Shown here one piece after another: positions 1 through 5,831 of a stretch of 9,031 nt of DNA (positions within the stretch are counted from its first letter, which is position 1; the number at the start of each line of letters is the position of its first letter). Where the stretch lies: the NCBI GenBank assembly GCA_017444045.1, contig JAFSXO010000222.1, forward strand, positions 1-9,031. Reading direction: 5' to 3'. The position numbers and the translations under genes were made by a program. The DNA comes from a bacterium (GTDB taxonomy: Bacteria > Vulcanimicrobiota > Xenobia > Xenobiales > Xenobiaceae). The notes beneath the pieces are model-generated. The model was not told the origin of the DNA. It ran no database searches and saw only the letters and a list, made by a program, of their open reading frames with translations.

Positions 1-97
1 ATTTTACTGGCAATATAATGTAATGCATGTTGTCCATATATTCACTAAATTGTATGCTGCTCCTTGTAGATATATAGCATAATGAATGGCGCTGAAG

Positions 98-229
98 CAA
101 TGTCGTTTAGTTAAGCTTATGATGGTATAATTCACGATTATCGTGATCATATCAAAGCGCGTAACCAGTTCCGCGCAAGGCACCACCGAGCGTAGCGAAG
201 CAGTGACGTAGCGGAAGCTGGTGCAGCGC
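98..229 (+). repeat. Interspersed hairpin repeat, copy A
   Basis: The unit starts with the motif CAATGTCGTTTAGTTAAG (98-115). A linker of about 41 bases contains its own perfect inverted repeat CACGA-TTA-TCGTG (133-145). The long imperfect hairpin spans 157-229: left arm 157-176 (GCGCGTAACCAGTTCCGCGC), right arm 211-229 (GCGGAAGCTGGTGCAGCGC), with the CCAG of the left arm facing the CTGG of the right arm. The distance from AATGTC to the hairpin is 58 bases, the same as in copy D. The apical GGCAC/GTGCC pairing seen in other copies is partly broken here (GTGAC). It could be a REP-like or MITE-like non-autonomous element; no transposase is visible in the window. Confidence 0.8.
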
Positions 230-330
230 GAATACATAAACAAAATGCTGGTTTCACAATATTGCCGTCAGAGATATGCTTCTTTATAAAAGAATATTGC
301 GCTTTTGCTAGAATCGATAGTGTATATTTT

Positions 331-396
331 GCGCAGCGCGCAGTCAGTTCCGCGGAAGGCACCTCTGAGCGCAGCCCAAATGCGGTCGCGAGCCAC
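331..396 (+). repeat. Decayed hairpin repeat, copy B
   Basis: The left arm and apical part of the hairpin are recognisable: CAGTCAGTTCCGCGGAAGGC followed by ACCTCTGAGCGCAGC, ending near 375. The right arm has degenerated (376-396), and no AATGTC motif precedes it. It abuts copy C directly, so it may be an older copy truncated by, or next to, a later insertion. Confidence 0.6.
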
Positions 397-397
397 T

Positions 398-565
398 GAA
401 TGTCATTTAATTTTAAACCTATGTAGGCATCGTTCATAGCTGTTGTGAGAGCTCAAAGCGCGTAACTAGTTCCGCGCAAGGCACCTCTGAGCGCAGCGAA
501 GCAGTGCCGGCGCGGAAGCTAGTGCAGCGCTAAGTTCAGCGTAACGTACTAACTAAATGACATTG
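398..565 (+). repeat. Interspersed hairpin repeat, copy C, bounded by inverted motifs
   Basis: The motif at 399-416 (AATGTCATTTAATTTTAA) opens the unit, and an inverted copy closes it at 549-565, whose reverse complement is CAATGTCATTTAGTTAG. The hairpin is at 458-530, with left arm 458-477 (GCGCGTAACTAGTTCCGCGC) and right arm 510-530. This copy has CTAG in both arms where copies A and D have CCAG facing CTGG, so the pairing is kept by a double change. The terminal inverted motifs make a ~167-bp unit that looks like a small non-autonomous transposable element. I could not identify a convincing target-site duplication. Confidence 0.75.
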
Positions 566-584
566 AGTATCATTGGCAAACCGC

Positions 585-620
585 TAGCTGATATTTGTTG
601 GAATCACTAACTGATATTTG
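585..620. repeat. 13-base direct repeat upstream of the dipeptidase gene
   Basis: TAGCTGATATTTG (585-597) and TAACTGATATTTG (608-620) differ at one base and start 23 bases apart. The second copy ends 22 bases before the start codon. A pair of direct repeats at about two helical turns could be an operator or activator site, but it could equally be chance in AT-rich DNA. I find no well-spaced -35/-10 pair in 566-642. Confidence 0.4.
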
Positions 621-642
621 AAGTAAGTAAAGGCAGGTCACT

Positions 643-2046
643 ATGTCTGAATTGAATGCTGTTCAAGCCTATGCAAAAAACGAGACTAATTGTCGGTTCT
701 TCTTCGATAAGCTCTGTGAAATTTTGCGCTGTCAGACGGTCTCTGCCGATTCCCGTCACGCCGGCGATATGGAAAAGTGCGCGGACTGGCTGGCCCGCTT
801 TGGCCGTGAGCATTTGGGCATGGCCGAGACCAAGGTCGTGCCGACAGAGGGGCATCCTTGCGTAATTATGCACAGCCCGGAGCTTCCCGATGCGCCCCGC
901 GTGCTCATTTACGGGCATTATGACGTTCAGCCCGCCGAAGATACGGAGCTGTGGCACACCGAACCCTTTGAACCCTGCCTGAAAGACGGGGTTTTGTACG
1001 GCCGGGGCACCAGCGATGATAAAGGCCAGTTCTTTGTGTGGCTCAGCGCCCTAAAGACGCTCTGGGCGGTAAACGGCAGCTATCCTCTGAACATAACCGT
1101 AATGCTTGAGGGCGAAGAAGAAGTAGGCAGCGCTCACTTCGCTTCGGTGCTGGAAGCGCACAGCCAGGAGCTTAAGAGCGACGTGGTGATCATCTCCGAC
1201 ACCAACAGCGTGGTTAAGGGCGTGCCCATTCTGCATTATTCCCTGCGCGGGGTCATGTGCTTTGAAGTCCGCCTGCGCACCGCCGACTGCGATTTGCATT
1301 CCGGAATCCACGGCGGCGTATGCAGCAATGCCCCGCGGGAAATGGCCAAGCTCATCGCCAAGCTTCACGATGAGAACAGCCATGTGACCGTCCCTGGCTT
1401 TTACGATGGCGTCTTAGAAATAGAGCCTTGGGAGAAGGAGCGCCTGGAAAAGGTGCCCTTCGATGGCGAGGAATATTCCGCCCAGCTGGGGGCTGAGCTG
1501 TATGGCGAAGCTGGATATACAACTAATGAGCGGCGCTGGTTCCGTCCGACCCTGGACTGCAATGGCATCTGCGGCGGCTACACGGGCGAAGGCTCTAAAA
1601 CGATTATACCCGCGTTCTGTTCGGCTAAATTCAGTGCGCGTCTGGTCGCGCATCAGCAGCCGCAGCACATTATGGACTGTCTGGAAAAATGGTTTAAGGA
1701 CAACACTCCTTCGCGGGCTAAAATGGAGTTCGTGCGCGGAGATATGACGTCTCCGTATCTGCTGGAGCAGAGCGGCGTAGGGGCCAAGCTGTTTGCGGCC
1801 GCGCAGGAAGCGGTGCGCCGGGGCTTCGGCACCGAGGCCATAGTGTGCCGCAACGGCGGAGCTATTGGGGTAGTGGCCGAGTTTGACCGCGTATTGGGAG
1901 TGCCGACGCTGCTGCTGGGTCTGGGCAGCCCAGACGATCATACTCATGCGCCCAATGAAAAGTTTGAGATGAGCAACTTCTACAGCGGCATAGTAGCCGG
2001 CGCGGAGCTGCTAAGCATCCTTAGCCAAGAGTTAAAGAACCGCTGA
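643..2046 (+). CDS. M20 family metallo-dipeptidase (CNDP/DapE-like)
   Basis: This is a cytoplasmic zinc peptidase expected to hydrolyse dipeptides or short peptides. The 467-residue length is normal for the family, and there is no signal peptide. The metal-site motifs are all present and in order: GHYDVQP with His92 and Asp94 (residues 91-97), RGTSDDKG with the bridging Asp125, EGEEEVGS with general base Glu159 and metal ligand Glu160, SDTN with Asp186, and a C-terminal HAPNE with His435. The dimerisation/lid domain lies at about 200-320, with an LHSG motif around His219. The ATG at 643 follows AGGCAGG (631-637) at normal spacing. The gene stands alone, followed by a terminator at 2159-2206. 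Its GC-rich codon use resembles the symporter at 4207 and differs from the AT-rich genes between them. The substrate cannot be read from the sequence; CNDP-type carnosinase-like or broad dipeptidase activity is most likely. Confidence 0.93.
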   Translation: MSELNAVQAYAKNETNCRFFFDKLCEILRCQTVSADSRHAGDMEKCADWLARFGREHLGMAETKVVPTEGHPCVIMHSPELPDAPRVLIYGHYDVQPAEDTELWHTEPFEPCLKDGVLYGRGTSDDKGQFFVWLSALKTLWAVNGSYPLNITVMLEGEEEVGSAHFASVLEAHSQELKSDVVIISDTNSVVKGVPILHYSLRGVMCFEVRLRTADCDLHSGIHGGVCSNAPREMAKLIAKLHDENSHVTVPGFYDGVLEIEPWEKERLEKVPFDGEEYSAQLGAELYGEAGYTTNERRWFRPTLDCNGICGGYTGEGSKTIIPAFCSAKFSARLVAHQQPQHIMDCLEKWFKDNTPSRAKMEFVRGDMTSPYLLEQSGVGAKLFAAAQEAVRRGFGTEAIVCRNGGAIGVVAEFDRVLGVPTLLLGLGSPDDHTHAPNEKFEMSNFYSGIVAGAELLSILSQELKNR

Positions 2047-2050
2047 TCTC

Positions 2051-2068
2051 TATGTCGTTTTAGTTAGG
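2051..2068 (+). repeat. Solitary repeat motif, variant copy
   Basis: TATGTCGTTTTAGTTAGG begins 5 bases after the dipeptidase stop codon and matches the opening motif of the hairpin repeats, with one extra T. No hairpin arm follows. It is probably a remnant of a repeat end. Confidence 0.5.
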
Positions 2069-2094
2069 CAATGGCCAATAGAACCCCATTATAA

Positions 2095-2128
2095 CTTCCT
2101 TAAAGGCAATGTCATTTAGTTAAGGAAG
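2095..2128 (+). repeat. Repeat motif inside a 9-bp inverted repeat
   Basis: An exact copy of the motif CAATGTCATTTAGTTAAG lies at 2107-2124. It overlaps a perfect inverted repeat, CTTCCTTAA (2095-2103) and TTAAGGAAG (2120-2128), with a 16-base loop. The motif is followed by GAAGCCCAT, reminiscent of the AAGCCCATG that follows it in copy D, but no long hairpin comes after it. It is most likely the end of a decayed repeat unit. Confidence 0.5.
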
Positions 2129-2158
2129 CCCATTCTTCTTCCGCCCATACAAAACAGA

Positions 2159-2206
2159 ACAAAGCCCTCGATTTCTTTGAATCAGAAAAAGAGGGCTTTG
2201 TTTCTT
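2159..2206 (+). terminator. Rho-independent terminator of the dipeptidase gene
   Basis: The 11-bp perfect stem ACAAAGCCCTC (2159-2169) / GAGGGCTTTGT (2191-2201) can be extended inward by TTTCT/AGAAA pairing and is followed by a short T-rich tail (TTTCTT). It lies about 110 bases after the stop codon of the dipeptidase gene, beyond the two repeat motifs. Confidence 0.8.
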
Positions 2207-2465
2207 AAAGTTTAAGATTGAAGAAATAAATTGGCTATAAGGACAACTACCAACGCTTATTAGTTAAGCAAAAATCCGTCTAAACTGAATTAGATTTGAC
2301 TTCCCAGAAAAATTGGGAGGCGTTTTTTTTTCTTATAGCCTGTCGCAGTAGAGAAGGGCTATGTATAAGCCATCTGATACCAGTCAAGCCTGGAAGATAT
2401 AACCGAATGGGATACCATACAGGAAAGAAAGCTGCGTCCATGCTTCACAGATTATCCTGATATAC
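2207..2465. other. AT-rich stretch with no recognisable gene
   Basis: No credible gene is visible. A second terminator-like hairpin sits at 2300-2331. Short open stretches at 2361-2402 (starting MYKPSDTSQAW) and 2409-2474 (containing WDTIQERKLRPCF) are in different frames and broken by stops. They might be scraps of a decayed gene, but I do not recognise a family. Confidence 0.4.
2300..2331 (+). terminator. Orphan rho-independent terminator
   Basis: The stem CTTCCCA (2300-2306) / TGGGAGG (2314-2320) has a short A-rich loop and one G-T pair. A C, a G and then a run of ten pyrimidines beginning TTTTTTTTT (2323-2331) follow. It has classic terminator form, but no gene lies between it and the previous terminator at 2206, so its transcript is unknown: a small RNA, read-through backup, or the leftover of a lost gene. 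Confidence 0.6.
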
Positions 2466-2494
2466 TTGACCTATAGCATAGGATATGGTAACTT
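2466..2494 (+). promoter_or_regulatory. Candidate promoter of the Panacea operon
   Basis: TTGACC (2466-2471, five of six to the -35 consensus) is followed after 17 bases by a weak -10, TAACTT (2489-2494), preceded by TGG, which would give an extended -10. Transcription would begin near 2501, about 40 bases before the ATG at 2541. This argues against the upstream TTG start at 2466, which lies inside the -35 box. Confidence 0.45.
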
Positions 2495-2540
2495 TTGCTC
2501 GAATATACATCCAGTATTAGAGTATTTGAGGTGCGATGCA

Positions 2541-2987
2541 ATGGTGGATGTTTTCGATGTTGCTAAATGGTTTCTCAGCAAAGAGAGCATGACGCATAAG
2601 AAACTGCAGAAGCTGTGTTATTATGCCCAGGCATGGCATTATACTCTTTTAGGCGAACGATTATTTGCAGACGAGATACAGGCATGGATTCATGGTCCCG
2701 TAATACCTGCTTTATATAAAAAGTATCATGATCACGGATGGCGGGATATTCCGCAGAGCACGGAAGCTCCAACTTTTCCTAAAAAGACTGAAGAGCTGTT
2801 AGAGCGAGTTTACTGTACCTATGGAGATTTCACAGGCAATGATTTAGGGGGTATGACCCATTCAGAAATGCCATGGATAAAAGCCCGCAATGGTCTTCAG
2901 TATTGGGAGCAGAGTACGAATCCGATTTCCTTAGATGATATGCGGTCTTTCTATTTAGGATTATACAACGATTATCAGAATGACTAA
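2541..2987 (+). CDS. panA: Panacea-domain (DUF4065/SocA-like) antitoxin
   Basis: This is a 148-residue protein filling a single Panacea domain. The hallmarks are KLQKLCYYAQAWH (residues 21-33), the GPV turn in AWIHGPVIPALYKKY (48-62), and GMTHSEMPWIKAR (104-116). Panacea proteins are established as antitoxins that neutralise many unrelated toxins encoded beside them (the PanAT systems); some relatives (SocA) act as proteolytic adaptors or sit in phage genes. The start at ATG 2541 is chosen because GAGGTG (2528-2533) lies at ideal spacing and the domain begins at once; an in-frame TTG at 2466 would add 25 unrelated residues. Its stop overlaps the next gene by 8 bases, and a terminator follows that gene, so the pair is a compact two-gene operon with the antitoxin first. 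Base composition is more AT-rich than the flanking metabolic genes, consistent with horizontal transfer. Confidence 0.85.
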   Translation: MVDVFDVAKWFLSKESMTHKKLQKLCYYAQAWHYTLLGERLFADEIQAWIHGPVIPALYKKYHDHGWRDIPQSTEAPTFPKKTEELLERVYCTYGDFTGNDLGGMTHSEMPWIKARNGLQYWEQSTNPISLDDMRSFYLGLYNDYQND

Positions 2988-3456
2988 GAAAAAACTTGTC
3001 AATACAGAAAAGCCGAAGAAAGCAGAGCCTTTAATCCGCCCAGAGCGAAGCAAGAAACTTATAGAGTTTTCATTTCGGTATTTAGACAGAAATCACGAGC
3101 TTTTTAATCTCGGTGCACCAAGAACAAAAAACAATAATCTGGGGATTATAGAGGCGAAATGGTTTATACATTTACTCGATGCTCTGAAAGAAGCTAGTAA
3201 TAGAACCGTATCTGAGCTATCACAGAGTTCAGTACATGATTTACACTCTGTTGACCCCACAAATATAAATCCTAAGATACCAGAGCAACATAAAGATGAA
3301 GAATTGAAACAGTTCAGACTGAACAAATCAAGGGGCAGAGTTGTTGGCTTTCTAATTGATAACATCTTTCATATTGTCTGGCTTGATCCATACCACAACC
3401 TAACAAACTGCAGAGAACACCTAAAGCCAGAAAAATACCCTGAACCCGATATTTGA
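2980..3456 (+). CDS. Putative PanT-type toxin partner of the Panacea protein
   Basis: This is a 158-residue basic protein with a lysine-rich N-terminus (residues 1-26) and no signal peptide or membrane segment. It opens with a strand-like FSFRYLD (30-36), followed by a long helix over KWFIHLLDALKEAS (60-73) and a segment with His86 and His89. It ends with FRLNKSRGRVVGFLIDN (112-128) running into IFHIVWLDPYHNL (129-141). The order of helix then beta hairpins ending in a 'GRVxGF...VWLDPxHNL' block recalls a family of small proteins often seen beside Panacea or alone, with a possible RelE-like fold; the fold is inference. Its ATG lies inside the antitoxin gene (8-base overlap, ATGACTAA) and has no close Shine-Dalgarno sequence, implying translational coupling that keeps antitoxin ahead of toxin. 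Toxicity is inferred from context only. Confidence 0.65.
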   Translation: MTKKKLVNTEKPKKAEPLIRPERSKKLIEFSFRYLDRNHELFNLGAPRTKNNNLGIIEAKWFIHLLDALKEASNRTVSELSQSSVHDLHSVDPTNINPKIPEQHKDEELKQFRLNKSRGRVVGFLIDNIFHIVWLDPYHNLTNCREHLKPEKYPEPDI

Positions 3457-3475
3457 TTTGATTAATCTTCAGAAC

Positions 3476-3523
3476 AATAAAGCCTGCAAATTCTTTTACA
3501 GAATAATGTAGGCTTTATTTTTT
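3476..3523 (+). terminator. Rho-independent terminator of the Panacea operon
   Basis: The 13-bp stem AATAAAGCCTGCA (3476-3488) / TGTAGGCTTTATT (3507-3519), with one G-T pair, is followed by a T run to 3523. It starts 20 bases after the stop codon of the second gene and closes the operon. Confidence 0.85.
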
Positions 3524-3566
3524 CCTTTAGAGGCATACCGACCTGGCAGAAAAGACACAAGGAAGA

Positions 3567-3854
3567 AGAGAAAGCGGTTCGCCGTCTTTTATTGTGGATT
3601 GGATGCGATCCCATGCTATAAAGGAACCCGAAGAGTATCGCCACATAAAAGTGAGGAGCGATTTTGCCAGCGCCCAGGAGATAGAGTACGCTGATGCGGA
3701 GTCGTTTTTGTTTCAGAGCGGCTATTTAACCATAGAGAAAAAAGAAGATCAGCTGTTAACCTTGGATTACCCCAATCGTGAGGTCCTCGATTCTCTTTCA
3801 AGCATGTATATCAAGCTTACTCTTTGTCTGGATGCCGTGTGGTCGAAGCTGTAA
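3567..3854 (+). pseudogene. Remnant of an AAA-ATPase-like / DUF1703 protein gene
   Basis: An open stretch reads ESGSPSFIVDWMRSH, then EEYRHIKV, SFLFQSGYLTIEKKED and LLTLDYPNREVLDSL. This matches the C-terminal part of the AAA-ATPase-like domain (the 'SGxPSF', 'LLFQSGYLTI' and 'YPNxEV' blocks) of a family that normally also has an N-terminal P-loop and a C-terminal PD-(D/E)XK nuclease-like DUF1703 domain. Both of those parts are missing. Similarity starts near 3567 without a start codon of its own (a GTG at 3594 lies inside the homology, with no good ribosome site) and fades after about 3830, just before repeat copy D. Intact members are several hundred residues long and common in gut anaerobes; this is a fragment of roughly 85-95 codons. 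Domain loss on both sides suggests deletion or rearrangement at the repeat. Confidence 0.75.
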
Positions 3855-3894
3855 TTGTAGCCGATGATGAAAAGAGATGCGTCTCTTTATGACC

Positions 3895-4027
3895 CAATGT
3901 CTTTTAGTTAAGCCCATGTAGGTACAATGCCTGGCGGTTGTTCGTAGATTAAAGCGCGTAACCAGTTCCGCGCAAGGCACATCTGAGCGAAGCGAAGCAG
4001 TGCCGGCGCAGAAGCTGGTGCAGCGCG
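3895..4027 (+). repeat. Interspersed hairpin repeat, copy D
   Basis: The motif CAATGTCTTTTAGTTAAG (3895-3912) is followed by a 41-base linker starting CCCATGTAGGTACAATG and then the hairpin at 3954-4027. The left arm is 3954-3973 (GCGCGTAACCAGTTCCGCGC). The right arm, GCGCAGAAGCTGGTGCAGCGC-like, ends at 4027, and GGCAC/GTGCC pairs near the apex. Spacing from motif to hairpin (58) and total length (132) match copies A and C. It has the same orientation as those copies and no inverted motif at its right end. Confidence 0.8.
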
Positions 4028-4132
4028 AATATGCTTGCGAAACGCTAACAAAAAGACTTTGCTTTACGGTCTAATGGTGTTTAATGGCATGCTCGTTTGC
4101 TAAAGTTGATTGCTAAAGTAGAGGCTGTTGCA

Positions 4133-4160
4133 TTGATAATGCATTTGCGCTTACAATAAT
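4133..4160 (+). promoter_or_regulatory. Candidate promoter of the symporter gene
   Basis: TTGATA (4133-4138, five of six to -35) and AATAAT (4155-4160, five of six to -10) are separated by 16 bases. This would place the transcription start near 4167 and leave a ~40-base leader. An overlapping alternative -10 is TACAAT (4152-4157). Confidence 0.5.
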
Positions 4161-4206
4161 TATCGGTGTTTGTGGAGTATCTAACGATAATAAGGAAGCG
4201 TCAATA

Positions 4207-5745
4207 ATGCATGAGATAATCGGCAGCGTTTGTGCGATTTTTAAGAAACTGGCCGACATTATTTGGGGCTTCCCCACTAACTATGAGTGGTATAAAGGTA
4301 TTCCGATCATCGGAGAGCTGCCCCTGGTGGTCATCTTTCTGGTGGGAAGCGGCCTGTACTTCACCTTCTCCCTGCGCTTCGTCCAGGTGCGGCATTTCGT
4401 CAGCGGTGTTCGCAGCCTTTGCCACAGTAAAACCTCGCAAAACGGTATCAGCCCTCTGGCGGCTTTCCTGCTCTCGACAGCTATGCGGGTAGGCCCTGGC
4501 AACATCCTGGGCGTAACCGGCGCTGTCTCTACTGGCGGTCCTGGGGCTTTGTTCTGGATGTGGCTTTCGGCTTTCTTCGGCATGGCCACAGCTTTTGTAG
4601 AATCTACCCTGTCCCAAATAACTAAGGAAAGGCAAGGAGAGGACTACATCGGCGGAATGCCCTGCTATGGCAAAAAGCTTCTCGGCCAAGCCGCATGGGT
4701 CGGAAGCGCCCTGAGCTTTCTTTATATAGGATACGCTATGCTCAGCACTCCCGCCCAGGGCTTCAATACCCTGTCCGCTATCATAGCCGCCTGCAACGAT
4801 GTAACCGGAAACGTGCTGCCGGCAAATTCCTGGGGTATCTGGTTCTTTTTTCTGGTTCTAATGGGGCTTACAGTCTTTTCAATATTCGGCGGACTGAAGC
4901 GCATCATCAGCATAACCGATGTGCTGGTTCCATTTATGGCCGCTGTCTACATAGTAATAGTGCTGGTTATGATTATGATGCATCCCGGACGGCTGCCCTG
5001 GTTCTTCTATGTGGTGGTGACCGAGGCTTTCCGGCCGGAGCCAGTCTTTGGCGGCGTTTTGGGAATAGCCATATCCCAGGGAATTAAGCGCGGTCTGATG
5101 AGCAACGAGGCGGGCCAGGGAACGCTTACGGTACCTGCGGCAGTATCCGATGCCAGCCATCCCTGTGAGCAGGGAGTCATTCAGGCTATAGGCGTTTTTT
5201 TTGACACCATAGTTATCTGCACTATGACTGGTTTTGTGCTCGTGATGGGGCAGGCCTGGCTGGGTGACGGAGCGTCCGCCTGGTTCAGGATGGAGCTCTT
5301 GGACAGATTCCTGACTTCCTGCAGCCTAATGATTGGCGGCGGGTTTGGGTACAGAGCCGTTACGCTGATCGTAGCCGTTTGCTTTGGTATTTTTGCCTAT
5401 ACATCTTTGCTGGGCTATCTGTCCGTTGCGGAAATATGCGCTAAGCAGATAACCGATAATAAATACTTCATTCTGGCTGTCAGGTTCTCCAATTTGGGAG
5501 TTCTCGCTTTTGGCATGGCGGCTAGCATCTCCGGGTTTGACCTCAATGCTATTTGGAACCTGAGCGATTTTGCCAACATCACGATGGTTTGCTGCAATCT
5601 GCCCCTTCTGTATTTGGGCCTGGCCCAGGTGCGCAGAGCTGCTGAGCATTATGAGCGCGGCGAAGGCCAATTCTGTTCGGCGACCTTTGGGGCTGATGTG
5701 CCGGTCTGGGATGAAAAATGGAGCGAAGGCCAGGCTCTAACGTAG
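4207..5745 (+). CDS. AGCS family alanine/glycine:cation symporter
   Basis: This is an inner-membrane secondary transporter expected to import alanine and/or glycine with Na+ or H+. Its 512 residues and about 11 hydrophobic segments are typical. Family blocks: RVGPGNILGVTGAVSTGGPG (residues 94-113) then ALFWMWLSAFFGMATAFVE (114-132), GLMSNEAGQGTLTVPAAVSD (296-315) then HPCEQGVIQAIGVFFDT (318-334), and FAYTSLLGY (396-404). The canonical SNEAGMGS reads SNEAGQGT here, and the first block has GPGN rather than GTGN; I take this as a recognisable subgroup, not damage. The ATG at 4207 follows AAGGAAG (4192-4198) at ideal spacing. The gene is monocistronic: repeat copy D and a candidate promoter lie upstream, a convergent gene downstream. 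Its codon use is GC-rich like the dipeptidase, and supply of free amino acids is the likely shared role. The substrate is inferred from the family. Confidence 0.93.
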   Translation: MHEIIGSVCAIFKKLADIIWGFPTNYEWYKGIPIIGELPLVVIFLVGSGLYFTFSLRFVQVRHFVSGVRSLCHSKTSQNGISPLAAFLLSTAMRVGPGNILGVTGAVSTGGPGALFWMWLSAFFGMATAFVESTLSQITKERQGEDYIGGMPCYGKKLLGQAAWVGSALSFLYIGYAMLSTPAQGFNTLSAIIAACNDVTGNVLPANSWGIWFFFLVLMGLTVFSIFGGLKRIISITDVLVPFMAAVYIVIVLVMIMMHPGRLPWFFYVVVTEAFRPEPVFGGVLGIAISQGIKRGLMSNEAGQGTLTVPAAVSDASHPCEQGVIQAIGVFFDTIVICTMTGFVLVMGQAWLGDGASAWFRMELLDRFLTSCSLMIGGGFGYRAVTLIVAVCFGIFAYTSLLGYLSVAEICAKQITDNKYFILAVRFSNLGVLAFGMAASISGFDLNAIWNLSDFANITMVCCNLPLLYLGLAQVRRAAEHYERGEGQFCSATFGADVPVWDEKWSEGQALT

Positions 5746-5751
5746 CTAAGC

Positions 5752-5796
5752 TGTGCCAGCGCGAAAGCTGCTATGCCGGCGCGCAAGCTGGTGCAG
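5752..5796 (+). repeat. Decayed hairpin repeat, copy E
   Basis: Two right-arm-like units follow each other: GTGCCAGCGCGAAAGCTG (5753-5770) and ATGCCGGCGCGCAAGCTGG (5773-5791), then TGCAG. Outer CCAGC (5756-5760) and GCTGG (5787-5791) can pair. It lies between the convergent stops at 5745 and 5832 and may act as a transcription stop for both genes, although there is no T run. Confidence 0.5.
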
Positions 5797-5831
5797 TCCG
5801 CATACATGATTATATGTCGGCTATATCGCGC

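Larger units (their letters stand above)
1..642. other. Gene-free leader region carrying interspersed repeats
   Basis: I find no credible gene here. The open frames on the minus strand run through the repeats and yield near-identical peptide scraps from different copies (for example CAELVTRF and LTKRH), which is what misread repeats look like. The stretch holds one full repeat copy (98-229), a decayed copy (331-396), a second full copy (398-565) and a 13-base direct repeat just before the dipeptidase gene (585-620). Positions 1-97 and 230-330 are AT-rich, and I see nothing recognisable in them. Confidence 0.7.

Noticed and set aside
4..437. Minus-strand open frames of 79 and 96 codons
   Set aside because: They run through repeat copies and give the same peptide scraps (CAELV, LTKRH) as another frame over copy D; there is no ribosome site or domain.
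98..530. CRISPR array
   Set aside because: The repeats are long, few, irregularly spaced and dispersed over kilobases, with no short uniform spacers and no cas genes.
1414..1947. 177-codon minus-strand frame inside the dipeptidase gene
   Set aside because: The plus-strand frame carries all M20 metal-site motifs; the antisense frame has none and is a GC-bias shadow.
2466..2540. Longer N-terminus for the Panacea protein from TTG 2466
   Set aside because: The added 25 residues do not belong to the domain and the TTG lies in a candidate -35 box; ATG 2541 has a well-placed ribosome site.
3798..3980. Minus-strand 60-codon frame over repeat copy D
   Set aside because: It is a repeat-derived shadow similar in sequence to the frame over copy A.
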